A DNA stretch of 64,000 nt from an uncultured Candidatus Melainabacteria bacterium. Lineage in GTDB: Bacteria; Cyanobacteriota; Vampirovibrionia; Gastranaerophilales; Gastranaerophilaceae. This document shows, piece after piece, positions 8,273 through 16,315 of this stretch. Within the stretch, counting starts at the first letter, position 1. Each line of letters opens with the position of its first letter. Below the pieces are notes generated by a model. The model was not told the DNA's origin. It was given only the letters and a program-made list of their open reading frames with translations, and did no database searches. The stretch lies in the NCBI GenBank assembly GCA_950096985.1, contig CATNBA010000001.1, positions 124,001 to 188,000 of the forward strand, in the 5' to 3' direction. A program made the translations under genes and the position numbers.

Positions 8273-8307
8273 AACTTTCGGCATTGACGCAGTGCGTCTT
8301 TGCGGGT

Positions 8308-10431
8308 TTATTTTCCGATGTTTGTTGCAAGTCCTCTGTAATCAAGAGCGGAAACACCGAAGTCGTCAAGAATTCTCCAACGAATACCGACAAAATCGAA
8401 ACCGACTTGAGATTCAAGAATCGGTTGTTTATTACCGTTCAAATATGTCACTTCGATTGTGTCAACATCTGCTGAATTTGCTGCAACATAGTATTGAGTT
8501 TCTGAATAGTCGTCAAGTTCTGCGTCAACGATTAAATTCAAAGAATTTCTGTATATGTTCGCAACACCTGAATTGTTTGCAGCAGGGTCAGCTGTTGAAA
8601 CTAACAATTGAGCAGCATCTGCTTCAAGAGCCGCAGGAACAATGAGAAATTCAGGTTTGTTGTTGAGAGTTTCAACACCTCGAATGTTTTTCTGCTTTCT
8701 CATAAGTTTTGTCAACTCTGAAAGAGTGGCAATTGAAAGTTTTCCTGCTATTCCTGTGTTGTTATGATCCGCATGGAACAAAAGTTTTCCGTCATAAGTC
8801 TTGCCGCCTGCAAGTGTTTTATAAACAAGTTTATTTCTTCCACGAAGTGCAGCTCTGACATAAGTTGCAGGAATTTTTGTCAAAACTCCCAAATCGTCAT
8901 TGATTAGAGCTTGACGGGTGAAACCAAAGCCGCGAGCATAAGTCAACACTTTAGTTGTTGCTTTGCTGTCTTTCATTTCGTCAAATTTGATTTCACCTGT
9001 TTGACTTAATGGAAGAAGCTCTCCTGCTTCTGATAATTGATAACGAGCAGTTTCTTTGAAATCTGAATTGCTTCCAACTCCGCACCATTTGTCGAATGTC
9101 GGTTCAGCTCCTCTGTACGCTGTCGCCATTGATTTTTTAACAGTGTTGTCAACAATAGAAACGAACTGACTGTCAGGAGTTACTGCTCTGCGGAATAATT
9201 CTTCATCAGATAGCCTGTGAGCATTTGAAACACCTTCGCGAGATAAGCATTCAACGGCTAAATCACGCATACTCATTGAACGAAAATCATTTGCAGATTT
9301 GTCAGCGTCAGCTTCTCTGATCATATTCGCTCTTAAAAGCAAACCGTCAACAGCAGCTGCTCTGATTTTGTCTGCTTCAGCTTCTCCGACAATTTGAACA
9401 TTGCCAGCAGCAAGAGCAGCTCTTTCGGTTTTGACTTTGTTCAGAATAATTGAACGGACTTCGTCAACAGATTTGCCTTCCTTGATATAGTCAGCAGAAT
9501 CAAGTTCAAAATCTCTGCACATTGAAACGATTTCAGTTGCTCTCTGCATTTCTTCAGCTCTTACAGAAGCAATTGCAGCTGCTTTTTCGTTTTCGTCCTT
9601 TTCTTTTTTCTTCTTTTCAGCGTCTTCTTCGTCTGCTGTTTCTTCAGCTCTTTTCTGAATCTGTGAACACATAGAACGAATTTCTGCCTCAGAAAAACCT
9701 CTTGCAATTAAATCATCATAATTAAGACCTAATTGTCTGCATAGTTCTTGTAAACCCATGTTTCTTTCCCTTTCCGTACGATGTACATTTTTTATATTTG
9801 TAAATTCTTCAACTTCTCTGTTTACTCCGACATCGGTATCAGCCGGGACAGTAACAAAAGAAATTTCAAGCGGTGTCCATTTTGTAGCAACATAAGCGGG
9901 ACCTGTGAAACGTCCGTTTGATGATGTTGCTCCAGCTTTGACTTCTTCCCAGCATTCAACCGAATAACCGACTGAAATCCCGCGAAGAAAACCTTTTTTG
10001 ACTTTCCTGAAAATTCTTTCGCTTTCTTCGTCGTCGTCAAAGATAATGTCTGCGTGACATCTTCTTTCTGTTTCATTCAAAACAACATTTTCAGGAATTC
10101 CGACAAGTATATCGCGATTGTGGTTGAACAACGAAGCTCCGAGTTCGCGAATTCTATCAAGCTGAACAGCTGAAGCGTCGTGACACAATATTTCAGCCCC
10201 GAACCAGCGTTCAACAGGTTTTTCGCTTGAAAACGAAACATGAACTTTTCTGTTTTCTTCGTCAATTTCTCGAACTTCAAAAGCGAATGTTCTTTCGCAG
10301 CGTGTATTCAACGGCGGTTTCTCATTCCGAGCAACAACTGCTTTCGGTTTGTTTTTGTCAGAATTCAAATCTCGCGTAAAAAAGCAGGGCATATTTTGAA
10401 CCCTCTTTTTATTCTTTCGTTTCTTTGTCAT
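8308..10431 (-). CDS. Fused prohead protease and major capsid protein
   Basis: 707 residues with two recognisable parts. Residues about 45-215 are an HK97-type prohead protease: RELGASLFNHNRDILVG carries the catalytic His (near residue 100), and GFLRGISVGYSVE carries the likely catalytic Ser (near 150). A charged, helical region (about 230-345) looks like the scaffold or delta domain. Residues about 370-707 form the coat protein, with Mu gpT-like capsid features such as KLLFHADHNNTG and LAGGKTYDGK. The protease would cleave itself and the scaffold from the coat during maturation. It overlaps the portal gene by 23 bases. No internal stop or restart separates the parts. Confidence 0.9.
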   Translation of the reverse strand: MTKKRKNKKRVQNMPCFFTRDLNSDKNKPKAVVARNEKPPLNTRCERTFAFEVREIDEENRKVHVSFSSEKPVERWFGAEILCHDASAVQLDRIRELGASLFNHNRDILVGIPENVVLNETERRCHADIIFDDDEESERIFRKVKKGFLRGISVGYSVECWEEVKAGATSSNGRFTGPAYVATKWTPLEISFVTVPADTDVGVNREVEEFTNIKNVHRTERERNMGLQELCRQLGLNYDDLIARGFSEAEIRSMCSQIQKRAEETADEEDAEKKKKEKDENEKAAAIASVRAEEMQRATEIVSMCRDFELDSADYIKEGKSVDEVRSIILNKVKTERAALAAGNVQIVGEAEADKIRAAAVDGLLLRANMIREADADKSANDFRSMSMRDLAVECLSREGVSNAHRLSDEELFRRAVTPDSQFVSIVDNTVKKSMATAYRGAEPTFDKWCGVGSNSDFKETARYQLSEAGELLPLSQTGEIKFDEMKDSKATTKVLTYARGFGFTRQALINDDLGVLTKIPATYVRAALRGRNKLVYKTLAGGKTYDGKLLFHADHNNTGIAGKLSIATLSELTKLMRKQKNIRGVETLNNKPEFLIVPAALEADAAQLLVSTADPAANNSGVANIYRNSLNLIVDAELDDYSETQYYVAANSADVDTIEVTYLNGNKQPILESQVGFDFVGIRWRILDDFGVSALDYRGLATNIGK

Positions 10432-11920
10432 TTTTCTGCCCTTTCTTTTTATTAAGATTGTTCATGAAATTGATTTCTTCAGCTCTTTGAGTTGCAACTT
10501 CTCTCCAGTCCTGACCGTTTTGCGAACAAATTTGAGCAAGTGTTGTTTGATTTGTTTCAAGAGCAACTTTGTTTGCGTTTACTTCTTTTTGAGGGTCAAT
10601 CCAACTCATACCCGGAGCAATCCAGTTGTGATACAAATAATTTTCTTTATTTTCAAAAAAATCAGGAATGTGCAGCTTCCCGGCAAGAACAGCTTGCGTG
10701 ATAACTTCACGATAAACAGGGCGGCAAAAATGACGCTTCAGGAACTCTTGTTCGCTTTCATACGTCTTGCGGTCTTCGAGCATACCTTGACGAGCAGAAG
10801 AATAATTCACTTGTGACATATCTCTTGAAGCTGCTTCATAAGATAAACCTTGACCGCTTGCAGAAAGTCGCTGTTGTGAAGTAATAAATTCTTTTGCATT
10901 ACTTGCTTGTCCTGAAGGATTGACAGAAGCAACATCGTCGCCCGGTTGTAATTCTGTAATCATACCCGGAGCAAGTGTTTTTGTTCCGTAACCAGTTGAA
11001 GCGTCCTTTTGATTTGTCGGAGTGCTACCACGTCCAACACCCCCGCCCGGAATAGTTTTCTTAATAAAAACAGATAAACACGCAAGAACACGTTCTTTGA
11101 TTGAAACAGCTTCAGAATATTCGTTGACATCGCGAATGCGGTCCGCAGTGGAAGCAAGTTTTGACACTTCTCTAATTTGTGAAGGTCTTTTCTTCTTTCG
11201 TATATACAAAACGCGACTTGCGGCAACTCTTTGACTTTCTCCGATTTGCAATCCGTCGGGAGTAATGTTTTTCAACCAGTACGCAACGGGTTTGTTGTAT
11301 TTGTTGACTTCAATTCCGTTGATGATTCGATTTCCGTTTTCATTTAATTGATAAGAAAATTTATTTCCGTCAATTTCGTCAACTTCGCGAAGCTGCAACA
11401 TGAATTGAATTCCTTGTTTTGAATAAGGGTTGTCAGACATAACAGCGAGAATGCCGCCGTCAACAATTTTTCTGCGAACAATCATTTCTTGCATTTCTTC
11501 AAAACAAAGTTCGCCCGCAACGTCGCAATTTTCCTTATTGCTCCAATCGTAGAAAATATCTTCCATTTTTTGAGCAAGTTCTTTGTCTTCAGTGCCGTCT
11601 TTCTTGAATGGTTTCGCTTGAATTTGCATTCCAATTCCGACAACATTTCTTTCAAAAGCTCCGACAATTGCTTCAGCAATATCGGCATTTCTTTCAAGAT
11701 CTCTTGCTCTTGCACGAAGCAAATCTCTTTGAGTTTGATTGACCGTTTCCGCTGGAGCATTGACAGGTGTCCAGCCTGAATTCAGTCTGTTTGTACTTCC
11801 TGAATCATAACTTCTTGCAGCGTTTCTCCATGCCAGTCGTTCAAAACCAGCACGCGGAGCAATAAAAGATATTGCCTTGTCGAGAATATTCAAATTATTT
11901 CTTTTCTGTTTCTGTTCCAT
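10409..11920 (-). CDS. Portal protein, lambda family (gpB-like)
   Basis: 503 residues. The N-terminal segment SYDSGSTNRLNSGWTP followed by LRARARDLERNADIAEAIVGAFERNVVGIG is the hallmark of the lambda-family portal (phage_portal_2). Later ISTQQ-like motifs (ITSQQRLSASGQGLSYEAASRD) and YSSARQGMLEDRKTY also fit. The protein forms the dodecameric ring at one capsid vertex through which DNA is packed and ejected. The start has GAAGG eight to nine bases upstream. It lies just downstream of gpW and overlaps the capsid gene. Confidence 0.93.
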   Translation of the reverse strand: MEQKQKRNNLNILDKAISFIAPRAGFERLAWRNAARSYDSGSTNRLNSGWTPVNAPAETVNQTQRDLLRARARDLERNADIAEAIVGAFERNVVGIGMQIQAKPFKKDGTEDKELAQKMEDIFYDWSNKENCDVAGELCFEEMQEMIVRRKIVDGGILAVMSDNPYSKQGIQFMLQLREVDEIDGNKFSYQLNENGNRIINGIEVNKYNKPVAYWLKNITPDGLQIGESQRVAASRVLYIRKKKRPSQIREVSKLASTADRIRDVNEYSEAVSIKERVLACLSVFIKKTIPGGGVGRGSTPTNQKDASTGYGTKTLAPGMITELQPGDDVASVNPSGQASNAKEFITSQQRLSASGQGLSYEAASRDMSQVNYSSARQGMLEDRKTYESEQEFLKRHFCRPVYREVITQAVLAGKLHIPDFFENKENYLYHNWIAPGMSWIDPQKEVNANKVALETNQTTLAQICSQNGQDWREVATQRAEEINFMNNLNKKKGQKNDKETKE

Positions 11921-11925
11921 ACTTT

Positions 11926-12141
11926 TTACCTTCTATCAAAACGAGCAACAAAAGTGTTCAACCCGATTCCGTTGTTCTGTTCTGCTGCAATTTGCGAATT
12001 GATTGCAGCTCTTTCTGAATACAATTTTGACAAGTCGGGACGAACAAATCGTCTTCCGTTGATTGTGTATTCTTGACAGCCGCCTTCAATTGCTGAAATC
12101 GCTTTGTTTATTTGTTGAAGTTGTTCTTGTAAGTTGTTCAT
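11926..12141 (-). CDS. Head-tail connector, gpW-like
   Basis: 71 residues: an N-terminal helix (LQEQLQQINKAISAIEGG), a short beta hairpin (EYTINGRRFVRPDL), a second helix (LSKLYSERAAINSQIAAEQ). This helix-hairpin-helix order and length are those of gpW. In lambda gpW sits in the connector and is needed for DNA retention and tail attachment. The gene lies between terminase and portal, exactly as in lambda. Ribosome site GGAGAAAAT. Confidence 0.85.
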   Translation of the reverse strand: MNNLQEQLQQINKAISAIEGGCQEYTINGRRFVRPDLSKLYSERAAINSQIAAEQNNGIGLNTFVARFDRR

Positions 12142-12150
12142 ATTTTCTCC

Positions 12151-14025
12151 TTATTTCAACCAACTTTGCGGAGTGTGAATCCAGCTTTCAGGGTTCTGAA
12201 CAAGACTTGCAGATTGTTGGGTTTCTGCTTTTGTGAAATTCTGCGTTGCTTGCAAATCTTCCAAATATCTAACATTGAGAAGGTCTGCTGCTAAAGAAGC
12301 ATAAACTTCGCAATCCAAAAAGTGATTGTTTATATGTGATGTTTTCGGCTGCCATATAAAACCGCCGTTTTTTGCAGGAACTTTTTCTTCAGAACAAAGT
12401 TGCTCTGCATATTCTTCGTCACAACCATTGAACACCATGAAAGAACCTCGACCATTCGAGCGGTTCAGACGGGCTGCAATCATATCTTTATATTGACCGC
12501 CGTCAACAATATAAAGTCGCAAGCCGTGTGCTTTTGAATTTACTCTGTCAATCATGCTGACTTTAAAACGTGATAGCATAGGACGGCTGCTCCCTTTTAT
12601 CGGAACAAGCCAGTCTTGAGCCATTGCACAAAGGTCATAAACATCGTCAGTCTGGTCGCCTGAATCTATCGCAGCAAGGTTGACTTGAACAAACTCCCCG
12701 CTTTCTTTTTGAAAAGCTCTGTTCATTATCGCTTCAAGTTCCGACCACGAGAACGTTTGTCCGTGAGTTATTCCCCACGATGTCATATATGCTCCCCACG
12801 CTCTTATTGCGTAGTAGAAACAATCTTTTTGAACGTCAATTCCTGCGGTCAAAATTTGAGCAGCGTCAGGAATGATATTTTCTTCAAGCCCTGTTTGTCT
12901 ATCAAGCACGACCTTTGAATTCATTTTGACTTCTGTCTGTTCCCACGGTTCAGCAAGCCAAGAATTGACAAAGTTCATCAATTTTTCAGGGAAATTTTTT
13001 GACCGCGTAAATTCGTAAGCAACGTCACCGAATGAAACCCACGGAGAATATATTGCATTGATTCGGAATGCAATTTTTCTTTTTCGTTTTTTTATTTTTT
13101 CGTAAACTTCGCCCGTGTCAATATCTTTCCAAACTCCAGCCCGCAGCATTGACTGTTTGTGACGGTCTGTTATTTTTTGACGACAATGTTCACATTCATA
13201 GTAAGCAGTTTCTTTTCTTTCATCTGCTGTTTTTGCGTCTTTGTCCCATTTTATGCCGTTTTTAAACTTGAAAGTTTGAAAGTGTCCGCAGTGCGGGCAT
13301 GGGACATAATATTCAAAGCGACGGTCCGCAGCGAGCCAAATCTTCCAAATTGCCCCGATTTTTGTTGTCGGAGTTGAAGCTGCAAAAGAAAATTTGTCAG
13401 CCTTGAAGGTCATTTGTCTTTGTTTAGCAAGTGAAATCGGATCAGCTTCTTTTCCTGAAAAAAGCGGATATTTGTCAACTTCATCAAACAAACAATTTTT
13501 AATCGGTTTTGAAGCAAGGCTTGACGGAGAATTTGCTCCGCTAAAATATACACTTGCACCATTTTTGAAATTCAATTCAGAAAGTTTTGAACCTTGTTCG
13601 TCCCATTTTTCCTTCAGGTCAGAATTCAAACGAATCATCGGTTGAATTCTTTTTGCTGAAGAATAGTCTGCAAGGTCTGTTGTCGGAAGAACAATCAAGT
13701 TTGATGTTGCTTCCTGTGCGACAGCATAACCGACCATGTTGTTGAGAGCTTCTGTTCCTCCGACCTGTGTCGGTTTAACAAACCCGACTTCCTCAACATC
13801 AGGGTCATTGTATGTGTCCATGATAACTTTTAAATAAGGGGTTCTTGATGTGTTCCATTTGCCCGGTTCTGCATTTTCAGAACCAAGAATTCTGTTTTTG
13901 TCTGAATAATCGCTGACAGAAATTTGTTCAGGCGGTTTAAGAGTTTTAAGGGCTTCTTTTATCCAAGAAGGCGGAATGTATTTCCCGGCTTTATTCTTTG
14001 ATTTTTTTGTTTCCTTTTGCTTCAT
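12151..14025 (-). CDS. Terminase large subunit (gpA family)
   Basis: 624 residues from ATG at 14025; a TTG four codons earlier is an alternative. The GpA ATPase motif (VGFVKPTQVGGTEALNNMVG, about 80-100) gives the nonclassical Walker A, and IKNCLFDEVDKYP gives the Walker B. A zinc-binding CPHCGH...CEHC cluster lies at about 242-280. The nuclease domain begins near residue 390 (TAGIDVQKDCFYYAI) with the first metal-binding Asp. The enzyme cuts concatemers at cos sites and drives packaging. It overlaps the small-subunit gene by 35 bases, so the two are probably translationally coupled; its own ribosome site is weak. Confidence 0.95.
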   Translation of the reverse strand: MKQKETKKSKNKAGKYIPPSWIKEALKTLKPPEQISVSDYSDKNRILGSENAEPGKWNTSRTPYLKVIMDTYNDPDVEEVGFVKPTQVGGTEALNNMVGYAVAQEATSNLIVLPTTDLADYSSAKRIQPMIRLNSDLKEKWDEQGSKLSELNFKNGASVYFSGANSPSSLASKPIKNCLFDEVDKYPLFSGKEADPISLAKQRQMTFKADKFSFAASTPTTKIGAIWKIWLAADRRFEYYVPCPHCGHFQTFKFKNGIKWDKDAKTADERKETAYYECEHCRQKITDRHKQSMLRAGVWKDIDTGEVYEKIKKRKRKIAFRINAIYSPWVSFGDVAYEFTRSKNFPEKLMNFVNSWLAEPWEQTEVKMNSKVVLDRQTGLEENIIPDAAQILTAGIDVQKDCFYYAIRAWGAYMTSWGITHGQTFSWSELEAIMNRAFQKESGEFVQVNLAAIDSGDQTDDVYDLCAMAQDWLVPIKGSSRPMLSRFKVSMIDRVNSKAHGLRLYIVDGGQYKDMIAARLNRSNGRGSFMVFNGCDEEYAEQLCSEEKVPAKNGGFIWQPKTSHINNHFLDCEVYASLAADLLNVRYLEDLQATQNFTKAETQQSASLVQNPESWIHTPQSWLK

Positions 14026-14530
14026 ATACACCGTCAATGCTCAATTGCTCAAGAACGCTTGCTGTTGTTTCTGAAACAAGTTTGCCAATTCTGCGAGCTT
14101 CAGTTTCTTCAACCAAGTGCGACAAATCAGCAGCAATTTTTCTTGAAAAGCCCAGCATTGACCGTTTAAGAACAACGAGAAAACGCTGAAGTTCTTCAAC
14201 GATTTCGCCTTTTGCAATGTAATCACCTTGAGCAATTTTGTTCTTCAGGTTTAAGGCTTCAAGCTGTGCTTCTTTGACTTTTCCGTCATAATAGGTTTTT
14301 TTCTCTGAAATGCTCATTTTGTCAATGTCATTTTCTGTCATTGCTTTGAAGGAAGCATTTCTCCAGTCAAGAACATCTTTAATCGACCACCAGCCCCGCT
14401 GAACTTTCGGACACCCTCTTTCCGCCCAGCGAACAAGCGTTGATTCGTTTACGTCAAGTATTTCATATAATGCGGAAGTCGAAACGCAAACTTTGCCAGC
14501 AATTATTTTCACGTCTTTTTCTTTTGCCAT
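13991..14530 (-). CDS. Terminase small subunit (Nu1-like)
   Basis: 179 residues. The N-terminal winged helix-turn-helix (VCVSTSALYEILDVNESTLVRWAERGCPK followed by GWWSIKDVLDWR) is typical of Nu1/MerR-like DNA-binding domains, and the middle is a helical oligomerisation region. In lambda-type phages this subunit binds cosB. The start ATG lies just eight bases after the U tract of a terminator hairpin and has no Shine-Dalgarno sequence, which is unusual for this prophage. Confidence 0.88.
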   Translation of the reverse strand: MAKEKDVKIIAGKVCVSTSALYEILDVNESTLVRWAERGCPKVQRGWWSIKDVLDWRNASFKAMTENDIDKMSISEKKTYYDGKVKEAQLEALNLKNKIAQGDYIAKGEIVEELQRFLVVLKRSMLGFSRKIAADLSHLVEETEARRIGKLVSETTASVLEQLSIDGVYEAKGNKKIKE

Positions 14531-14538
14531 AATTTAAT

Positions 14539-14562
14539 AAAAAAGAACCCTTTGCGGGTTCT
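14539..14562 (-). terminator. Rho-independent terminator upstream of terminase genes
   Basis: Leftward RNA forms AGAACCC-loop GCAAA-GGGTTCT followed by TTTTTTA. It sits between the 173-residue protein gene and the Nu1-like gene, so transcription of the packaging and structural genes from the upstream promoter must pass it. Either it is leaky or passage is controlled by antitermination. Confidence 0.85.
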
Positions 14563-14590
14563 GTGAACTTAATGTCTTTCACTTAATATG

Positions 14591-15112
14591 CTAAACTTTT
14601 GAAAGTTGCAATTTTTCAATTTTGCAACCTGAATGAATTTTTTCGGAATTGTGTCCCCAGCCTTGCTCATTGATATATCTTGCACGCTGCGTGTAATTGT
14701 CAATAACTTTTCCATAACACAAGTCAATATTTTTTGCGAACGGAATTCTTTTGACTGGTTCTTTTTGCGGCTGTCTGATTCTGATTTTTTCTGTTTGCAT
14801 TAGAAAATCGGTTGCAGCATTGAGAATGATTTCATTCCCTGTTTTCGGGTCAATTTTACCTGTGTGAATGTTATCTTGCAATTTTTCAACAGTAAAAACT
14901 TTCATTTTGCCGTTTGCAGCACGTCCGAAAAATTTATTGTGAACCTTTATACAATAACACTTTTTGCAAAGCAGAGTTTCAACAACTTGTTTGACAACTT
15001 TGCTTTCTCCGATTTTCTTCTTTGTAAAATTACGAATCAAATCTGTTTCAATACATTGAAAAGTTTCAATATCGTTTTTTGAGTATTTCACCCCGCAGCA
15101 TAAAAAAGACAT
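14591..15112 (-). CDS. Unrecognised Cys-containing protein, first gene of late operon
   Basis: 173 residues, basic, with a CC pair at residues 5-6 and a C-K-K-C-Y-C cluster near residue 49 that could bind zinc. Not recognised. It is the first gene after the probable late promoter at 15172-15205 and is followed by a terminator before terminase. That position (before packaging genes, behind its own promoter) is where some phages place late regulators or small HNH endonucleases; neither an HNH motif nor a helix-turn-helix is clear. The start has AAGGAATT upstream; stop is TAG. Confidence 0.65.
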   Translation of the reverse strand: MSFLCCGVKYSKNDIETFQCIETDLIRNFTKKKIGESKVVKQVVETLLCKKCYCIKVHNKFFGRAANGKMKVFTVEKLQDNIHTGKIDPKTGNEIILNAATDFLMQTEKIRIRQPQKEPVKRIPFAKNIDLCYGKVIDNYTQRARYINEQGWGHNSEKIHSGCKIEKLQLSKV

Positions 15113-15171
15113 AGCAATTCCTTATTTAACAAGGTAGGCTTTCAAGGGCTGAAAACCTCTTGTCATAAACC

Positions 15172-15205
15172 ATTATAAATGATTTTAGCGTACCCGTCCG
15201 GGTAC
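15172..15205 (-). promoter_or_regulatory. Probable late promoter: TATAAT -10 with palindrome at the -35 position
   Basis: On the leftward strand a consensus TATAAT (15172-15177) is preceded, at the usual -35 distance, not by TTGACA but by the inverted repeat GTACCCGGACGGGTAC (15190-15205). This lies directly after the terminator of the early operon and before the first late gene. A palindrome replacing the -35 box suggests activator-dependent or operator-controlled transcription. The regulator is unknown; the LuxR-type protein at 17243-17461 is one candidate. Confidence 0.6.
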
Positions 15206-15206
15206 A

Positions 15207-15234
15207 AATAAAAAAAGCGACCTGAAAGCCGCTT
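15207..15234 (-). terminator. Terminator of the early (leftward) operon
   Basis: Leftward RNA forms AAGCGGC-TTTCAG-GTCGCTT followed by a run of T. One G-U pair in the seven-base stem. It separates the early genes from the late promoter. Confidence 0.85.
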
Positions 15235-15262
15235 CTTTTATAGGTTTACAATGCTTAACAAA

Positions 15263-15472
15263 TTATTTTTGAGCTTCAATTTTTCTTTTGTATGCGTTGT
15301 ATCGTATTTGAAAAACAAAAATACAGAAAAATAATATTGCAGTAAAACCAGCATTCCAGCAATATAATTTTATAGTTAGCAAAAAGAGAATCTCTGTGAA
15401 TTTCCACATTGCCAAGATTATAAAAAACATAATAAACATAATAAACAAAGTTTGTCTTGTAATATCGTTCAT
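15263..15472 (-). CDS. Small two-helix membrane protein
   Basis: 69 residues from ATG at 15472 (AAAGGAGAAAAT upstream). Two hydrophobic segments (about residues 8-28 and 33-55) are separated by a short polar turn, and the C-terminus is basic (RYNAYKRKIEAQK). This could be a holin-like or other phage inner-membrane protein. It is the last gene of the early operon rather than beside an endolysin, so a lysis role is not supported by context; exclusion or membrane-remodelling functions are equally possible. Confidence 0.65.
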   Translation of the reverse strand: MNDITRQTLFIMFIMFFIILAMWKFTEILFLLTIKLYCWNAGFTAILFFCIFVFQIRYNAYKRKIEAQK

Positions 15473-15482
15473 ATTTTCTCCT

Positions 15483-15611
15483 TTATTGTCTTGCATGATA
15501 GTCGTCGCAAAAGGTCGCACGAGTATATTCTGAAATTATTTTTTTGTTACCCTTGCAGCATTTTAATTCGTCAACTTTGTCGTCGTTATAGCAATTTACG
15601 CAATCAACACA
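15483..15611 (-). pseudogene. Cys-rich reading frame without a start codon
   Basis: Forty-two codons open in the -1 frame relative to the gene ending at 15596, with a clear zinc-knuckle look: CVDCVNC, later KCCKG and FCDDYHARQ, ending just before the ribosome site of the next gene. No ATG, GTG or TTG begins this frame. It fills what would otherwise be a 123-base gap in a tightly packed operon. Either an A-run indel at GAGAAAAATG split a once longer protein, or a -1 slip at G AAA AAT makes a fused zinc-binding C-terminus. Confidence 0.5.
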
Positions 15612-15979
15612 TTTTTCTCGTCAGCATTTTTCTTTTTCTTTTTTGGAATTTCTTCTTCCTCGCAACAAGGTTCCGGGATTTCAGAAACTTCTTCAGGAAT
15701 AATTTCCGCAGGCTCTGTTTTGAATTCTTCTCCCGGAACAGGTTCTTCAGATTGATTTTCTTCTTTCGGACCTGGTCCCGCAGGAAGAATTTCAACTGCT
15801 GGAACTTCAGGAATTCTTGTTTCAACAATTTCTTTCTTTCTCAAACAAAATTTAATATTGAAGAAAATTTCTTCATCGTTTTTGCTTGCTGCCGTGTTTG
15901 AATCAAAATTTTTGACTTCAAATTCGGAATGCTTTTCAACAGCTTCAATAATTTCTTTTAAAATTTGAATATTTTTCAT
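15596..15979 (-). CDS. Unrecognised acidic Pro/Glu-rich early protein
   Basis: 127 residues. A short ordered N-terminus (KNIQILKEIIEAVEKHSEFEVKNFD) is followed by a long Pro/Glu linker, part of which (EILPAGPGPKEENQSEE) is nearly identical to a linker in the RecT protein of this prophage. The C-terminus is PCCEEEEIP then a Lys run. Function unknown. A possible frameshift extension with a zinc-binding pattern overlaps the 3' end. Its ribosome site (AGAGAGG) lies within the end of the preceding reading frame. Confidence 0.6.
   Translation of the reverse strand: MKNIQILKEIIEAVEKHSEFEVKNFDSNTAASKNDEEIFFNIKFCLRKKEIVETRIPEVPAVEILPAGPGPKEENQSEEPVPGEEFKTEPAEIIPEEVSEIPEPCCEEEEIPKKKKKNADEKNVLIA
15753..15794 (-). 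repeat. 42-base linker-coding repeat, copy 1
   Basis: Identical over 42 bases to 25521-25562 (RecT gene), with eight further matching bases just beyond a two-base difference. Both copies encode the same linker in the same frame in otherwise unrelated proteins. Part of the adjacent sequence (15727-15763) also resembles 18055-18091 in a third gene. Confidence 0.9.
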
Positions 15980-15981
15980 TT

Positions 15982-16158
15982 TTAAACCTCTCTTTCTAAA
16001 TATTCAGTTACACCTTGCAAGCAGCGGTCATCGCAATTGCTTTCTTCAAATCATTGACACATCGTGCAAACAGACCTTTGTTCCCCGTCTTTATCAAAGA
16101 CAAGAGCGAGAGCAAAGTCGTCAAGTGACAGCGTTTTCAATGCTTCAAATCTTTTCAT
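15982..16158 (-). pseudogene. Small zinc-knuckle phage protein interrupted by an in-frame TGA
   Basis: Starting at ATG 16158 (AAGGAG upstream) the frame reads 35 codons ending CTMCQ, then TGA (16051-16053), then continues FEESNCDDRCLQGVTEYLEREV to TAA at 15982. Together the halves make a C-x2-C-x7-C-x3-C small protein of a type common in phage early regions, with the usual ending G-x-x-x-x-L-x-x-E. The stop splits the four-Cys site. The full frame ends two bases before the next start, so packing supports the long version. Either a nonsense mutation or UGA read-through. Confidence 0.6.
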
Positions 16159-16312
16159 TTTCTTTTTTCTCCTTCTTTTTTTCTTTCATTCTGAACCATA
16201 TTTCACACGCTTTATATATCAACCTTGCACGTTTGTTGTTGTATTCAGATTCAGCGGGAGCGTGATATAATTTCAGAAACTTTTCATCGTCAAAACTGAT
16301 AATTTCTGCCAT
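16145..16312 (-). CDS. Small unrecognised early protein
   Basis: 55 residues (MAEIISFDDEKFLKLYHAP..., ending in a Lys/Glu-rich tail). It begins three bases after the TGA of the preceding gene and in the same frame, with no strong ribosome site, so coupling or reinitiation is likely. It overlaps the next gene's start by 14 bases. Unknown function. Confidence 0.55.
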   Translation of the reverse strand: MAEIISFDDEKFLKLYHAPAESEYNNKRARLIYKACEIWFRMKEKKKEKKENEKI

Positions 16313-16315
16313 GTA

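Noticed and set aside
8283-8300. Short GACGC-AGT-GCGTC hairpin past the capsid gene as a second terminator
   Set aside because: Five-base stem without a following U tract; too weak to call separately from the larger hairpin at 8251-8272.
15263-15472. Calling the two-helix membrane protein a holin
   Set aside because: No endolysin next to it and it lies at the end of the early operon; two helices alone are not enough.
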